A stretch of 49,985 bases of DNA from Armatimonas sp043757465. GTDB taxonomy: Bacteria; Armatimonadota; Armatimonadia; Armatimonadales; Armatimonadaceae. Position numbers and translations under genes: made by a program. Positions 16,296-24,308 of this stretch are shown here, in pieces. Below the pieces are notes generated by a model. The model ran no database searches. It was given only the letters and a program-made list of their open reading frames with translations, and was not told the DNA's origin. Position 1 is the first letter of the stretch. Each line of letters begins with the position of its first letter. The stretch lies in NCBI RefSeq assembly GCF_043757465.1, contig NZ_JAYVPL010000121.1:1-49985 (forward strand). The letters run 5' to 3'.

Positions 16296-17252
16296 TTAGA
16301 TCTCGTAGCGGTCGTAGTCCTTGCAGGCAAAGAGTTCTAGGGTCTCCCCTGTCTTCAGCAGCGCCTGGCCTTCTGTCACGAGGGCGCTAACGCGGCCATC
16401 CGCAGAGTGAGGGTCGTGGTGGGTGAAGCCGATACGCTCAATCCCTGTGGCGCGGGCAAGGCGCACCGCGTACTCAGGGGTTCCATGGCCAAAACCGGCC
16501 TTCCCGCCACTTTCATACTCTTCCTGGGAGTACTGAACATCTTGAATCAGCAGGCTTGCTCCCGTCAGAAACTCGATAAGACTTGTGGGGATTCCCGCAC
16601 GCACTTCCTCATCGGTGAGCAAGACAAAGACACGGCCCGTGGGTCTCTCTTCAAATCGGTACGTGATGGTGCGCTCGGGATGCTCCGTCCAGTGCATCAA
16701 AATGACTAAGCACTCACCGAGTGGGTAGGCGTGTCCGTGCCCAAAAGGAATCGGCTTCTTTCCTGTCTGCAAATGGAGGAAGCGCTCTTTCTCCAGGATA
16801 TGCTGCCCTCCAATGGGATGAATAAGAATCACCCGGGTAGGAGGAACCTCGATAGCATGAAAGCAGATGTGCTGTGAGATTGCGCCAAACGAGACCGGGT
16901 GAAAAGGTGGCTCCAGAATCCGCTCGTAGACCTGCTTGGGGCCAAAGCTGCGATCTTTCGTCCCATAGATATGCATCCCCAGATGCTGCATGAAGATCGG
17001 AGGGGCAATCAAAACTCCCTGGGTGTGATCGTGGTGGTAGTGCGTGTGGAACAAATGCAGCTCTGTCATCTGCAAGCGCAGCGCTTCAGTGGCAAAGGGA
17101 AGAAACCCCGTGCCCCCATCAACCACCATGTGGACACCCGGTGGCAGACACGCGGAACGCACCTCATAGCAGGTCGTATTCCCTCCCGTCTGCACCATTT
17201 CGGAGTTTGCCACAGGAAGCGATCCCCGTGTCCCCCAGGCAATTACTTCCAT
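16296..17252 (-). CDS. MBL-fold metallo-hydrolase
   Basis: 318 aa, no signal peptide. The metallo-beta-lactamase motif HxHxDH is present (H71, H73, D75, H76 in HTHYHHDH). Further ligands are probable in the IQDVQY and GFTHHDPH stretches, and there is an N-terminal GTRGSLPV strand as in RNase Z/PhnP-type members. The GHGTPEYAVRLARATG segment is also typical of this subgroup. It most likely hydrolyses a phosphodiester or cyclic-nucleotide-like substrate; the substrate cannot be read from sequence. A strong Shine-Dalgarno stretch (GGAGGAGGA) precedes the ATG at 17252, unlike the leaderless neighbours. It may share transcripts with pepF downstream. Confidence 0.82.
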   Translation of the reverse strand: MEVIAWGTRGSLPVANSEMVQTGGNTTCYEVRSACLPPGVHMVVDGGTGFLPFATEALRLQMTELHLFHTHYHHDHTQGVLIAPPIFMQHLGMHIYGTKDRSFGPKQVYERILEPPFHPVSFGAISQHICFHAIEVPPTRVILIHPIGGQHILEKERFLHLQTGKKPIPFGHGHAYPLGECLVILMHWTEHPERTITYRFEERPTGRVFVLLTDEEVRAGIPTSLIEFLTGASLLIQDVQYSQEEYESGGKAGFGHGTPEYAVRLARATGIERIGFTHHDPHSADGRVSALVTEGQALLKTGETLELFACKDYDRYEI

Positions 17253-17336
17253 CGCATCCGTCCTCCTCCTACTCCATTTAGGAGCCGTCCTTCATTGACC
17301 GTCTTCATTTATTACTTGCGAAACCTATTGGGGGCT

Positions 17337-17363
17337 ATTGTACAACATTACATGGCGTACAAT
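17337..17363. promoter_or_regulatory. Divergent -10 pair between metallo-hydrolase and aldolase genes
   Basis: TACAAT on the plus strand (17358-17363) ends 8 nt before the ATG at 17372, giving a leaderless aldolase mRNA. A mirror-image ATTGTAC at 17337-17343 supplies TACAAT on the minus strand, about 85 nt upstream of the metallo-hydrolase start. The two form a 7-bp inverted repeat. Confidence 0.55.
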
Positions 17364-17371
17364 AGAGAAGT

Positions 17372-18148
17372 ATGGATAACAACACAACAACCGTTTTAGA
17401 ACGCCTCCACCGTCTTGCCCACTGGCTGGGCTCCCCAACCCATGACTTCTCGATCCTGGCTGAAGGAAATGTCTCCGCTGCCGTCAGCGACCGAAAGACC
17501 TTCTGGCTGAAAGCATCGGGCTGCATGATGGGGACAATGCGACAGGATCAGTTCGTCTTGATGGACACGGCCCGCTCTCTGGCGATTCTCGACCAGGCGA
17601 CACTGACCGACAGTGAGATCAAGGACCTCCTGCGCGGCGCACGCGTCAATCCAGACGACCCATTGCACCCGAGTGTGGAGGCGGCTCTCCATGCAGTCTG
17701 CCTCACCGATGGCGGAGCAAATGTGGTCGGACACTGCCACCCCACACCGTGGCTCTCGATTCTTTGCTCCGAGAAAGCGGAGGAAGCAATCGCGGGACGT
17801 ATCTTCCCCGATGAAGTCGTGGTGTGCGGCCCTGCAGTGTGCTTCGTGCCGTATGTTGACCCCGGCCCCCCACTCGCCAAAGCCTGTCGCGAGGCAATCG
17901 CGGCCTACAAGGCACAGTGGGGCGCACCTCCCAAAGTGCTCTTGCTCCGAAATCACGGGCTCTTCGCCCTCGGGAAAGACGCCGATGAGGTGGAGCGGAT
18001 CACCGCGATGTCCGTGAAAGTTGCCCGCGCCCTGATCGGCGTGTACGCTCTGGGGGGGCCACGCTTCCTGACCCCAGAAAATGTCGCGCGTATCCACACG
18101 CGGCCCGACGAGCACTTCCGTCAGAAGATGCTGGAAAACAAAAGGTAA
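17372..18148 (+). CDS. Class II aldolase/adducin family protein
   Basis: 258 aa, cytoplasmic. Shows the class II aldolase fold signature: EGNVSA at residues 31-36, PSVEAALH (E103, acidic catalytic position), the zinc histidines in GHCHPTP (H121, H123) and a third in LRNHGLFALG (H195). Such enzymes cleave or epimerise sugar phosphates (fuculose-, rhamnulose- or ribulose-phosphate). The C-terminal FLTPENVARIHTRPDEHFRQ tail resembles the rhamnulose-aldolase domain of bifunctional RhaD proteins. The exact substrate is uncertain. It is followed after 3 bp by an orphan gene and then an M20 dipeptidase in an apparent operon. Confidence 0.85.
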   Translation: MDNNTTTVLERLHRLAHWLGSPTHDFSILAEGNVSAAVSDRKTFWLKASGCMMGTMRQDQFVLMDTARSLAILDQATLTDSEIKDLLRGARVNPDDPLHPSVEAALHAVCLTDGGANVVGHCHPTPWLSILCSEKAEEAIAGRIFPDEVVVCGPAVCFVPYVDPGPPLAKACREAIAAYKAQWGAPPKVLLLRNHGLFALGKDADEVERITAMSVKVARALIGVYALGGPRFLTPENVARIHTRPDEHFRQKMLENKR

Positions 18149-18151
18149 ATT

Positions 18152-18697
18152 ATGCGCTTAGTAAAACTAACAGAAGCAGAAGACATCGCGAATGCATTTG
18201 AGAAAATGTCCTCGACAATCATCCAACAAGGCGTCGCACGTGACATCACGATCGGCTACCAAGGGGGCAATGAAACCGTCACCGCCTACTGGCACCCTCA
18301 GCTCAATTTCTGGAGTAGGCTCGATAGTGCGGTAAATCCAGACAAAATTTTCTGTACTTTCGGAACCGGCGAAGCCCTTGTCGGACAAACCCACTCGATC
18401 ACCATCGAGACAAATCTCTTCAAGGAGGGAGGATCCTGGGCGATTGGCGGAGCGTTTGCCAAAGACTTAGTCACGGGAAAAGTACATCTTGTCCATACAG
18501 GGAAAATCTCGGGAAGTAAAGGGATCAATATGAATAACTTCCTTGATCGGATTCCCAATGGAAAACGCTGGACCATTCATCGCATTAAAAAAGAAATCAT
18601 CAAGATTGGTTCTATTGAGGACGATGATTTTGTACCCTGTCTCCATGATTTTATTTTGGATGTCGAAAAATTTAAAAAAGAGATGACAGGAAAATGA
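18152..18697 (+). CDS. Hypothetical 181-aa protein
   Basis: The start ATG lies 3 bp after the aldolase stop, and the end overlaps the dipeptidase start (ATGA), so it is translated as part of that operon. It is soluble with no signal peptide. The middle contains WSRLDSAVNPDKIFCTFGTGE and SITIETNL, reading like a core beta-sheet, and a Lys-rich helical C-terminus (FILDVEKFKKEMTGK). I do not recognise a domain. Codon use is more AT-rich than in both neighbours, which hints at a later insertion into the operon. Function is unknown. Confidence 0.65.
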   Translation: MRLVKLTEAEDIANAFEKMSSTIIQQGVARDITIGYQGGNETVTAYWHPQLNFWSRLDSAVNPDKIFCTFGTGEALVGQTHSITIETNLFKEGGSWAIGGAFAKDLVTGKVHLVHTGKISGSKGINMNNFLDRIPNGKRWTIHRIKKEIIKIGSIEDDDFVPCLHDFILDVEKFKKEMTGK

Positions 18698-20073
18698 CGC
18701 TCTCGCTTTTTAGTGGGTGGGTAGATGCCCACAAAGATCAGATTATTGCGGAGACGCAAGCCGTGCTGCGTATTCCTAGTGTCAATGACCCCGAGAGTAT
18801 CGGGCCAGGTGCTCCGTTTGGAAAACCCTGTGCCGATGCTCTGGAGCATACCCTGGCGCTGTGTACGTCGCTGGGAATGCGGACGGAGAACTTCGGGGGC
18901 TATGCAGGCCATGCCGAGTTCGGGCCAGAAGATGCCCCGGAGATCGTCGCCATGCTCGGGCACCTAGACGTGGTTCCGCTGGGCTCTGGCTGGACCCGTG
19001 AGCCCTGGGGCGCAGAAATTGACGGCGACTGGGTCTATGCACGGGGCGCATCGGACGACAAAGGCCCGACATTTGCGGCGCTGTTTGGGGCCAAGGCGGT
19101 TTTAGATTCTGGCTTGCCGCTCACCCGAAAAGTCCGGTTGATTTTTGGCTGTGATGAGGAATCGGGCTGGGAGTGTATGCGCCACTACTTCGATGTTGCC
19201 AAGCAGGCCAGGCCCGATCTCGCCTTCACTCCCGATGCGGGTTTCCCTGTCTGCTACGCCGAGAAGGGCAGTTTCACGCTCACGGCGACCCGGCCCATCG
19301 GGGACTCCCTGGTGGCTGTCTTTAGTTCTGGCCTGCGCCCCAATATGGTGCCCGACGAGGCTGAAGTGGTGCTGATCGGCTCCGCTGACCGGCTGGGCTA
19401 TATTGCCAAGACCCTCAAGCGCAAGCGCACGTTCAAAGTAACGGACGAAGGCGATAAGGCGCTCCGAATCTGGGCAAAGGGCAAGGCAAGCCACGGAGCG
19501 TCGCCGCAAAAGGGCATCAATGCGGCCAAGAAGCTCGCCGAGGCGCTGTTCGATCTCTTTCCTGAGCCGTGGCTCTCCGAGCTTGTGGAGCGCTGCGCCA
19601 CCGACGGCTCCGGCATCGGGATTGCGGGTAAAGACGAGATCACAGGGCCGCTGACCTGCAATGTCGGGATTGTGAGCGTGCTCGATGGCACGCTCTCGAT
19701 GACCTTCAATGTGCGCTACCCTGCCACCTGGGACGACTCGGTACTAGCACGCGCCCAAGCATCACTCACCGACACCGGCTGGACAATCGCGGAGTTGCAC
19801 CACACGCCGCCACTCTACGTCCCTCAGGATGCGGAGCCGGTCAAGACCCTTCTTAAGGTCTATCGTGGACATACCGGAGATAGGACAAAGCCATACACCA
19901 TGGGGGGGCGCACCTACGCCACGACGGTCGCGCCTAACGGAGTCGCCTTTGGGGCGGGTATGAAAGGCGATCCCGATGTGGCGCACCGCCCCGACGAGAA
20001 GTTCTCAATCGAGCGTCTACTGTTTTGTGCTAAGGTCTACGCCGACGCGCTCTACCAGCTCGCTATTGTTTAG
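18694..20073 (+). CDS. M20 family dipeptidase, PepV/Sapep-like
   Basis: 459 aa cytoplasmic zinc dipeptidase. Metal-site motifs are GHLDVVP (H90, D92), ARGASDDKGP (bridging Asp 121/122) and CDEESG (catalytic E155, metal E156). A later zinc His is in the MGGRTYA/DVAHRPDEKFS block. The length and the PepV-type inserted domain (about 190-330) match family members that cleave dipeptides with a free N-terminus. The ATG overlaps the stop of the preceding orphan gene, showing translational coupling. The stop overlaps by 4 bp the stop of the convergent S9 oligopeptidase. Confidence 0.9.
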   Translation: MTLSLFSGWVDAHKDQIIAETQAVLRIPSVNDPESIGPGAPFGKPCADALEHTLALCTSLGMRTENFGGYAGHAEFGPEDAPEIVAMLGHLDVVPLGSGWTREPWGAEIDGDWVYARGASDDKGPTFAALFGAKAVLDSGLPLTRKVRLIFGCDEESGWECMRHYFDVAKQARPDLAFTPDAGFPVCYAEKGSFTLTATRPIGDSLVAVFSSGLRPNMVPDEAEVVLIGSADRLGYIAKTLKRKRTFKVTDEGDKALRIWAKGKASHGASPQKGINAAKKLAEALFDLFPEPWLSELVERCATDGSGIGIAGKDEITGPLTCNVGIVSVLDGTLSMTFNVRYPATWDDSVLARAQASLTDTGWTIAELHHTPPLYVPQDAEPVKTLLKVYRGHTGDRTKPYTMGGRTYATTVAPNGVAFGAGMKGDPDVAHRPDEKFSIERLLFCAKVYADALYQLAIV

Positions 20074-22109
20074 CGGACGGAGGGAGTCCCAAGCTGCGTG
20101 AGCAAAAACGCATAGTCGAAGGCGGCTTCGTGGAGGGCATCGTAGCGGCCGCTGGCACCACCATGCCCCGCATCCATGTTGCAGTGCAGCAGAAACGGGT
20201 TGCTATCGGTCTTAAGGGTTCGCAGCTTAGCGACGTACTTAGCGGGCTCCCAGTACATCACCTGGGAGTCGTTAAGGCTCGTCTTAATCAGCATGGTCGG
20301 GTAGGGCTTGGCTTCGAGCTGATCGTAGGGGCTATAGGACATCATGTAGGCGTACGCCGTAGGGTCGTTCGGGTTGCCCCACTCAAGGTACTCCCCAACC
20401 GTCAGGGGTAGGGTATCGTCGAGCATCGTGTTGATCACATCCACAAACGGGACATAACTCAGGCAGACACTCGCTATATCAGGACGCATATTAACGACCG
20501 CCCCCATCAGCAAGCCGCCCGCGCTCCCGCCCGTGATGGCAAGTTTTTCGCGATCCACATGGCCCTGCTCCACGAGAAAGTCGGCACAGGAGATAAAGTC
20601 CGTGAACGTGTTTATCTTCACCATGAGCTTGGCCGCATCGTGCCAGGGTTTGCCGTACTCGCCGCCGCCACGCAGGTGCGCAATGGCATAGACCATCCCA
20701 CGGTCTAATAGCGAGAAGATACTGGAGCGAAACACAGCGGGCATACTAATCCCATACGAACCGTAGCCGTAGAGCACCCCGGAGGCAGTCCCATTGCAAG
20801 GGGTGTCTTTGTGACGAACGAGCGAGATAGGAATCTTCGTACCGTCAGCCGCCGTGGCAAAGACACGCTCGGTGACATACAAAGAGCGATCCCAGCCGCC
20901 CAGCACTGGGGTTTCTTTCAGTAGTGTACGCTCGCGGGTACGCAGATAGTAGTCAAAAACCGATGGCGGGGTCACCAGTGAGGAGTAGCGAAAACGGAAT
21001 GTCGCCGTATCGTACTCGCGGTTCGTGTCGCCGGAGACGGTGTAGGTAAGCTCCGGGAAAGTGATCGTGTGCTCGTCGCCCGTGGAGAACTCCAAGACGC
21101 GTAGCCGCGGTAGGCCGTCGGCCTGCTCCGTGGTCACGAGATGCCCCGAAAAGAGATCGAAGTCTTCCAGCCCGACCGTGGGGCGATAGGGCAGAACCTC
21201 GCTCCAGTGCAGCGACTCGGGCGCACTCACCGGCGTCGCGATGAGCTTAAATGTCGGTGCATCTTTGTTGGTGCGCAGGTAGAACAACCCGTCGCGGTGC
21301 TCAACATAGTACTCGTGGTTCTCTTCGCGGGGCAAGATCACCGTTAGCTCGCCCGCCGGGTTATCTCTTTCGAGATAATAGAACTCGGTCGTGGTCGACG
21401 ATACGGAGCCCACAAACAGAAACTGTTTATCGCGTGACCGATAGGCAAATGCCCGGTAGAGCGCATCGGGCTCTTCGTAGACCAACACTCCAACCGAGCC
21501 AAGGGTGTACCGATAAATCTCGTGAGGCCGCTTAGTCTCGTCTTCCGTGGTGTAGAACAGCGTTTTATTGTCCGCCGCCCAGCTCACGCCGTCCACTTTC
21601 TCGATCACATCGGGCAAAAGCTCACCGGTTTGTAAGTTCTTGATGCGGAGCGTGTACTCGCGAAAACCTGTGTTATCGGTCGTGTAGGCCAGCAGATTCC
21701 CGTCATCGGAGATCGCATACGCCCCCACGGACATAAACTTCTCACCCTCGGCCAGCGCGTTCACATCGAGGGTAATCTCTTCCGTCGCATCCGTGCTTTT
21801 CTTGCGACAGTAGATCGGGTACTGCTTGCCTTCTTCGGTACGGACATAGTAGAGCCAGTCGCCGTATGTATACGGCACCGAGAGATCGGTCTCCTGAATG
21901 CGCCCGAGCATCTCGCAGTAGAGAGTTTTCTGAAGTGCCTCGGTCGGTTCCATCACGGTTTTGGTGTAGGCGTTCTCGGCATCGAGATACGCAATCACCT
22001 CGGCACTGGTCTTATCTTGCAGCCAGCGGTAGTTGTCGGTGCGGGTATCACCATGGATCGTATGAGTTGTCGGGACAATCATTGCCACCGGGGGCATCGG
22101 GTTCTGCAT
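20070..22109 (-). CDS. S9 family oligopeptidase (oligopeptidase B / prolyl oligopeptidase type)
   Basis: 679 aa from the ATG at 22109. The frame runs open to 22301 but that part has no promoter or protein-like character and overlaps the upstream gene. The N-terminal PP..HG.TR.DNYRWL start and the beta-propeller gate (~70-400) are typical. The alpha/beta-hydrolase domain carries the nucleophile in GGSAGG (S529), the acid in SLNDSQV (D614) and His in DAGHGG (H649). It cleaves short peptides after basic or prolyl residues in the cytoplasm, with oligopeptidase B the nearer match by motif spacing (LRGGGEYG). TACAAT lies 7 nt before the ATG. Confidence 0.92.
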   Translation of the reverse strand: MQNPMPPVAMIVPTTHTIHGDTRTDNYRWLQDKTSAEVIAYLDAENAYTKTVMEPTEALQKTLYCEMLGRIQETDLSVPYTYGDWLYYVRTEEGKQYPIYCRKKSTDATEEITLDVNALAEGEKFMSVGAYAISDDGNLLAYTTDNTGFREYTLRIKNLQTGELLPDVIEKVDGVSWAADNKTLFYTTEDETKRPHEIYRYTLGSVGVLVYEEPDALYRAFAYRSRDKQFLFVGSVSSTTTEFYYLERDNPAGELTVILPREENHEYYVEHRDGLFYLRTNKDAPTFKLIATPVSAPESLHWSEVLPYRPTVGLEDFDLFSGHLVTTEQADGLPRLRVLEFSTGDEHTITFPELTYTVSGDTNREYDTATFRFRYSSLVTPPSVFDYYLRTRERTLLKETPVLGGWDRSLYVTERVFATAADGTKIPISLVRHKDTPCNGTASGVLYGYGSYGISMPAVFRSSIFSLLDRGMVYAIAHLRGGGEYGKPWHDAAKLMVKINTFTDFISCADFLVEQGHVDREKLAITGGSAGGLLMGAVVNMRPDIASVCLSYVPFVDVINTMLDDTLPLTVGEYLEWGNPNDPTAYAYMMSYSPYDQLEAKPYPTMLIKTSLNDSQVMYWEPAKYVAKLRTLKTDSNPFLLHCNMDAGHGGASGRYDALHEAAFDYAFLLTQLGTPSVR

Positions 22110-22116
22110 GGTAGCT

Positions 22117-22122
22117 ATTGTA
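22117..22122 (-). promoter_or_regulatory. -10 box of S9 oligopeptidase gene (leaderless type)
   Basis: TACAAT on the minus strand, preceded by CGGG, ends 7 nt before the ATG at 22109. Confidence 0.6.
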
Positions 22123-22161
22123 CCCGCTGCGCGTGGCGTCGCGTTTACAGATTCGGGCGAA

Positions 22162-22824
22162 TCAGCGGCAGCGGCGGAGGTACTCATGGCGGGGGAGATC
22201 TTCGATGTGGCCGCTGGCGTGGTAGTAGCGCACCCCTTGGCCGTCGGCGAGCGTGTCGGCGCGGGTGCGGCGCACCTCGGCGTGCTGCTCGGTAGCCTCA
22301 ATGAAGTCCGTCAGAATCTGCTCCGCCGTGTCGAGATCCTCAAAGAAAAGCACGTAGTCCAGTTCCTCTTCTTCATCGCGGTGCACGGCCCAGCTTCCTT
22401 CGCGGGGTTCTTCTAAATAACGGTCAATGCCTCCGCCTTCCACAAAGAGTGCGTAGGGTTCATCGGGGAGCGGTGTGTCGTCGGCGGGCGGATCCTGTAG
22501 CGGGTGCAGCCAGACATTCTCTTCCGCGTCGAAGAACAGCGCGGCGGGAAATCGGTCGGCCAGCTCCTCGCGGCTTACTTCCGCGGCGTGCAGCTCCCCC
22601 GAGTCAGGCTCCTGTTCCAGCGCATCGGGGATCGCCGCTTCGGCGAGCGCATGTGAGGGGAAAGTCCAGACAAGCTCCTGCCCGATGGGGCCATACGAAA
22701 ACGGGGCGCCGTAGTCGTAGCAAATCGTGTAGAGCGGTAGCGGCAGATCAGCGAGCAGAGGCAGAGGAAAAGAGAACTCAGGCTCAAGTCCAAGAGATTC
22801 TTCGTCGGGAGATTCGTCAGTCAC
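22162..22824 (-). CDS. Hypothetical acidic protein
   Basis: 220 aa from a GTG start. Very acidic, with Glu/Asp runs in the first 15 residues and in HRDEEEELDYVLFFEDLDTAEQI. No signal peptide or membrane segment. Pro- and Leu-rich near residues 20-35, followed by a YDYGAPFSYGPIGQELVW stretch. The C-terminal part could form an alpha/beta domain. No family is recognised. It is transcribed toward the S9 oligopeptidase gene, with its own TACAAT box 6 nt before the GTG. Confidence 0.65.
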   Translation of the reverse strand: MTDESPDEESLGLEPEFSFPLPLLADLPLPLYTICYDYGAPFSYGPIGQELVWTFPSHALAEAAIPDALEQEPDSGELHAAEVSREELADRFPAALFFDAEENVWLHPLQDPPADDTPLPDEPYALFVEGGGIDRYLEEPREGSWAVHRDEEEELDYVLFFEDLDTAEQILTDFIEATEQHAEVRRTRADTLADGQGVRYYHASGHIEDLPRHEYLRRCR

Positions 22825-22830
22825 GGAACG

Positions 22831-22836
22831 ATTGTA
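22831..22836 (-). promoter_or_regulatory. -10 box of acidic protein gene (leaderless type)
   Basis: TACAAT on the minus strand, preceded by CGGG, ends 6 nt before the GTG at 22824. It is the best support for that start codon. Confidence 0.6.
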
Positions 22837-22852
22837 CCCGCCTCAAAACAAA

Positions 22853-22884
22853 ATAGGCCACCGTCGAGCACGACGGTGGCCTAT
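22853..22884 (-). terminator. Strong intrinsic terminator
   Basis: A perfect 14-bp stem (22853-22866 with 22871-22884) and a 4-nt loop follow the minus-strand secreted-protein gene. On that strand the stem is followed by TTTGTTTTG. On the plus strand CTCTTTT follows, so it could work in both directions. Confidence 0.85.
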
Positions 22885-22893
22885 CTCTTTTGA

Positions 22894-24246
22894 CTACTTC
22901 TTACCGCGCTCACGGCTGGAGGAGCCACTCTCACGCGACGACCCGGAGGAGGAGCCACGCGACTCACGTGATTCGCGCGGAGCCTCGACCGTGCGGCCTG
23001 TGGGGCGGGCGTCATAGGGCCGACCAACACTTGGCGGAGAACTCTGGCCCAGACCGGATCCACGCCCGTCTCGTGTCTCTCGCGACTCGCGGGAGAACGG
23101 TGGGTTTCCCGTCGAGGTGTTTCCTGGCCGGACAGGGGTCATGTTAGGAGCAGTGTAACCTGGTGCGGTACTGGACCGACCACTCTCACGCTCGCGAGAA
23201 CTGCCGCTGGGAGCAGAGTATCCCCCACTCGGGCGTACCGGGGTCATGTTCGGAACAGTAGGCAGATTTGTCGGGCGAGTAAACTCTCGATCGCGGTTAC
23301 CACTTGAGCCGAGGGATCCCCCCATAGTTGAGGAGTTCGTGCTATTGCCGGAACGTGGTGTCACAGGCTGGGTTCCACGGAACTCACGCTCACGACTCCC
23401 TCCCTCGGAGCGACTCAGGTCTCCACTTCGGGTGCCGTAGTTGAAGCGATCCGCGCCCCCTTGCCCTTGACCCTGAGCACGCTCTTCGCTATGCCGAGCA
23501 GGGGCCTGGAAACCAGGTCGGGAGGGTTCGCGGTAGGTGGGCCGATCACGATCCCAGCTTTTATCGTTGCCATTGCCACGGGAGCGGTCAAAACGATCAC
23601 GCTGGTCAATGTAGAGAGGGCGTGTGTCTCGGAGGATGATAGGGCGCACACTGGTGTAGCCCTGCCCAAAGACGCAGTAATCATCCCAGGAGTTCCAGAG
23701 CCGAGTCCCCCAGGAAATGGTCAGGCAGGACATCGGAGAGTAGACAATCCCAGAACGCCAGGGCGAGTTCCCCCAGTAGCCGCCGTGAACCACCATTCCC
23801 GGGTACCAGCCCATGGCGCAGTAGTCATTCCAGCTCGGGGCCGGGCCAAGATAGACGGGACGGGTGTAGAAGTAGCGCTGAGGAAACGGAAACCAGCGCG
23901 CTCCAGAGACCGCAGCATTCTCGAGATAGCCATTGTCTGGAAGATAGAGCGTCGGCACTCCGTCACCGTCGTTGACAAAGTACATCGCGCCATTGGTCTT
24001 GCCAAACTGCATGGCGTAGAGATTGCCTGAAAACGGCACGGAGATTAGCTGACCATTGGCATCCGTGAGCAAGTAGCCACTAGAGTCAAAGACCGCACGG
24101 ACGACCTCAATCTGCTGGCCACGGGGGGTCTCCCGCCAGTCAAAGACATCGGTTCGGGACTGCGCCAGCGGTGGTACAGCTGAGTAAGTCTGGGCAAATG
24201 CCGCTGGAGCCGCCATCAAAAGTACCGTCGCAAGAAATGCTTTCAT
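22894..24246 (-). CDS. Secreted protein with folded N-terminus and disordered Arg/Glu/Ser-rich tail
   Basis: 450 aa with a signal peptide (MKAFLATVLLMAAPAAFAQ, cleavage after AFA). Residues ~25-215 are aromatic-rich (WFPFPQRYFY, WNDYCAMGWYPG, WGTRLWNSWDDYC) with a few cysteines and probably fold as a beta domain. From ~215 to the end the chain is low-complexity, built of R-E/R-D-rich and Ser/Gly/Pro tracts with a repeated PNMTPVRP motif. It ends in an SSSRESGSSSRERGKK tail. The tail is predicted disordered and positively charged, suggesting binding to envelope polymers or nucleic acid outside the cell. A good Shine-Dalgarno (AGAGGAG) precedes the ATG and a strong terminator follows. Function is unknown. 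Confidence 0.72.
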   Translation of the reverse strand: MKAFLATVLLMAAPAAFAQTYSAVPPLAQSRTDVFDWRETPRGQQIEVVRAVFDSSGYLLTDANGQLISVPFSGNLYAMQFGKTNGAMYFVNDGDGVPTLYLPDNGYLENAAVSGARWFPFPQRYFYTRPVYLGPAPSWNDYCAMGWYPGMVVHGGYWGNSPWRSGIVYSPMSCLTISWGTRLWNSWDDYCVFGQGYTSVRPIILRDTRPLYIDQRDRFDRSRGNGNDKSWDRDRPTYREPSRPGFQAPARHSEERAQGQGQGGADRFNYGTRSGDLSRSEGGSREREFRGTQPVTPRSGNSTNSSTMGGSLGSSGNRDREFTRPTNLPTVPNMTPVRPSGGYSAPSGSSRERESGRSSTAPGYTAPNMTPVRPGNTSTGNPPFSRESRETRDGRGSGLGQSSPPSVGRPYDARPTGRTVEAPRESRESRGSSSGSSRESGSSSRERGKK

Positions 24247-24308
24247 TGAGATATTCTCCTCTTATGGTATTAGAGACGAAAGTATGCGCAGAGTTGTGAC
24301 AATTATTT

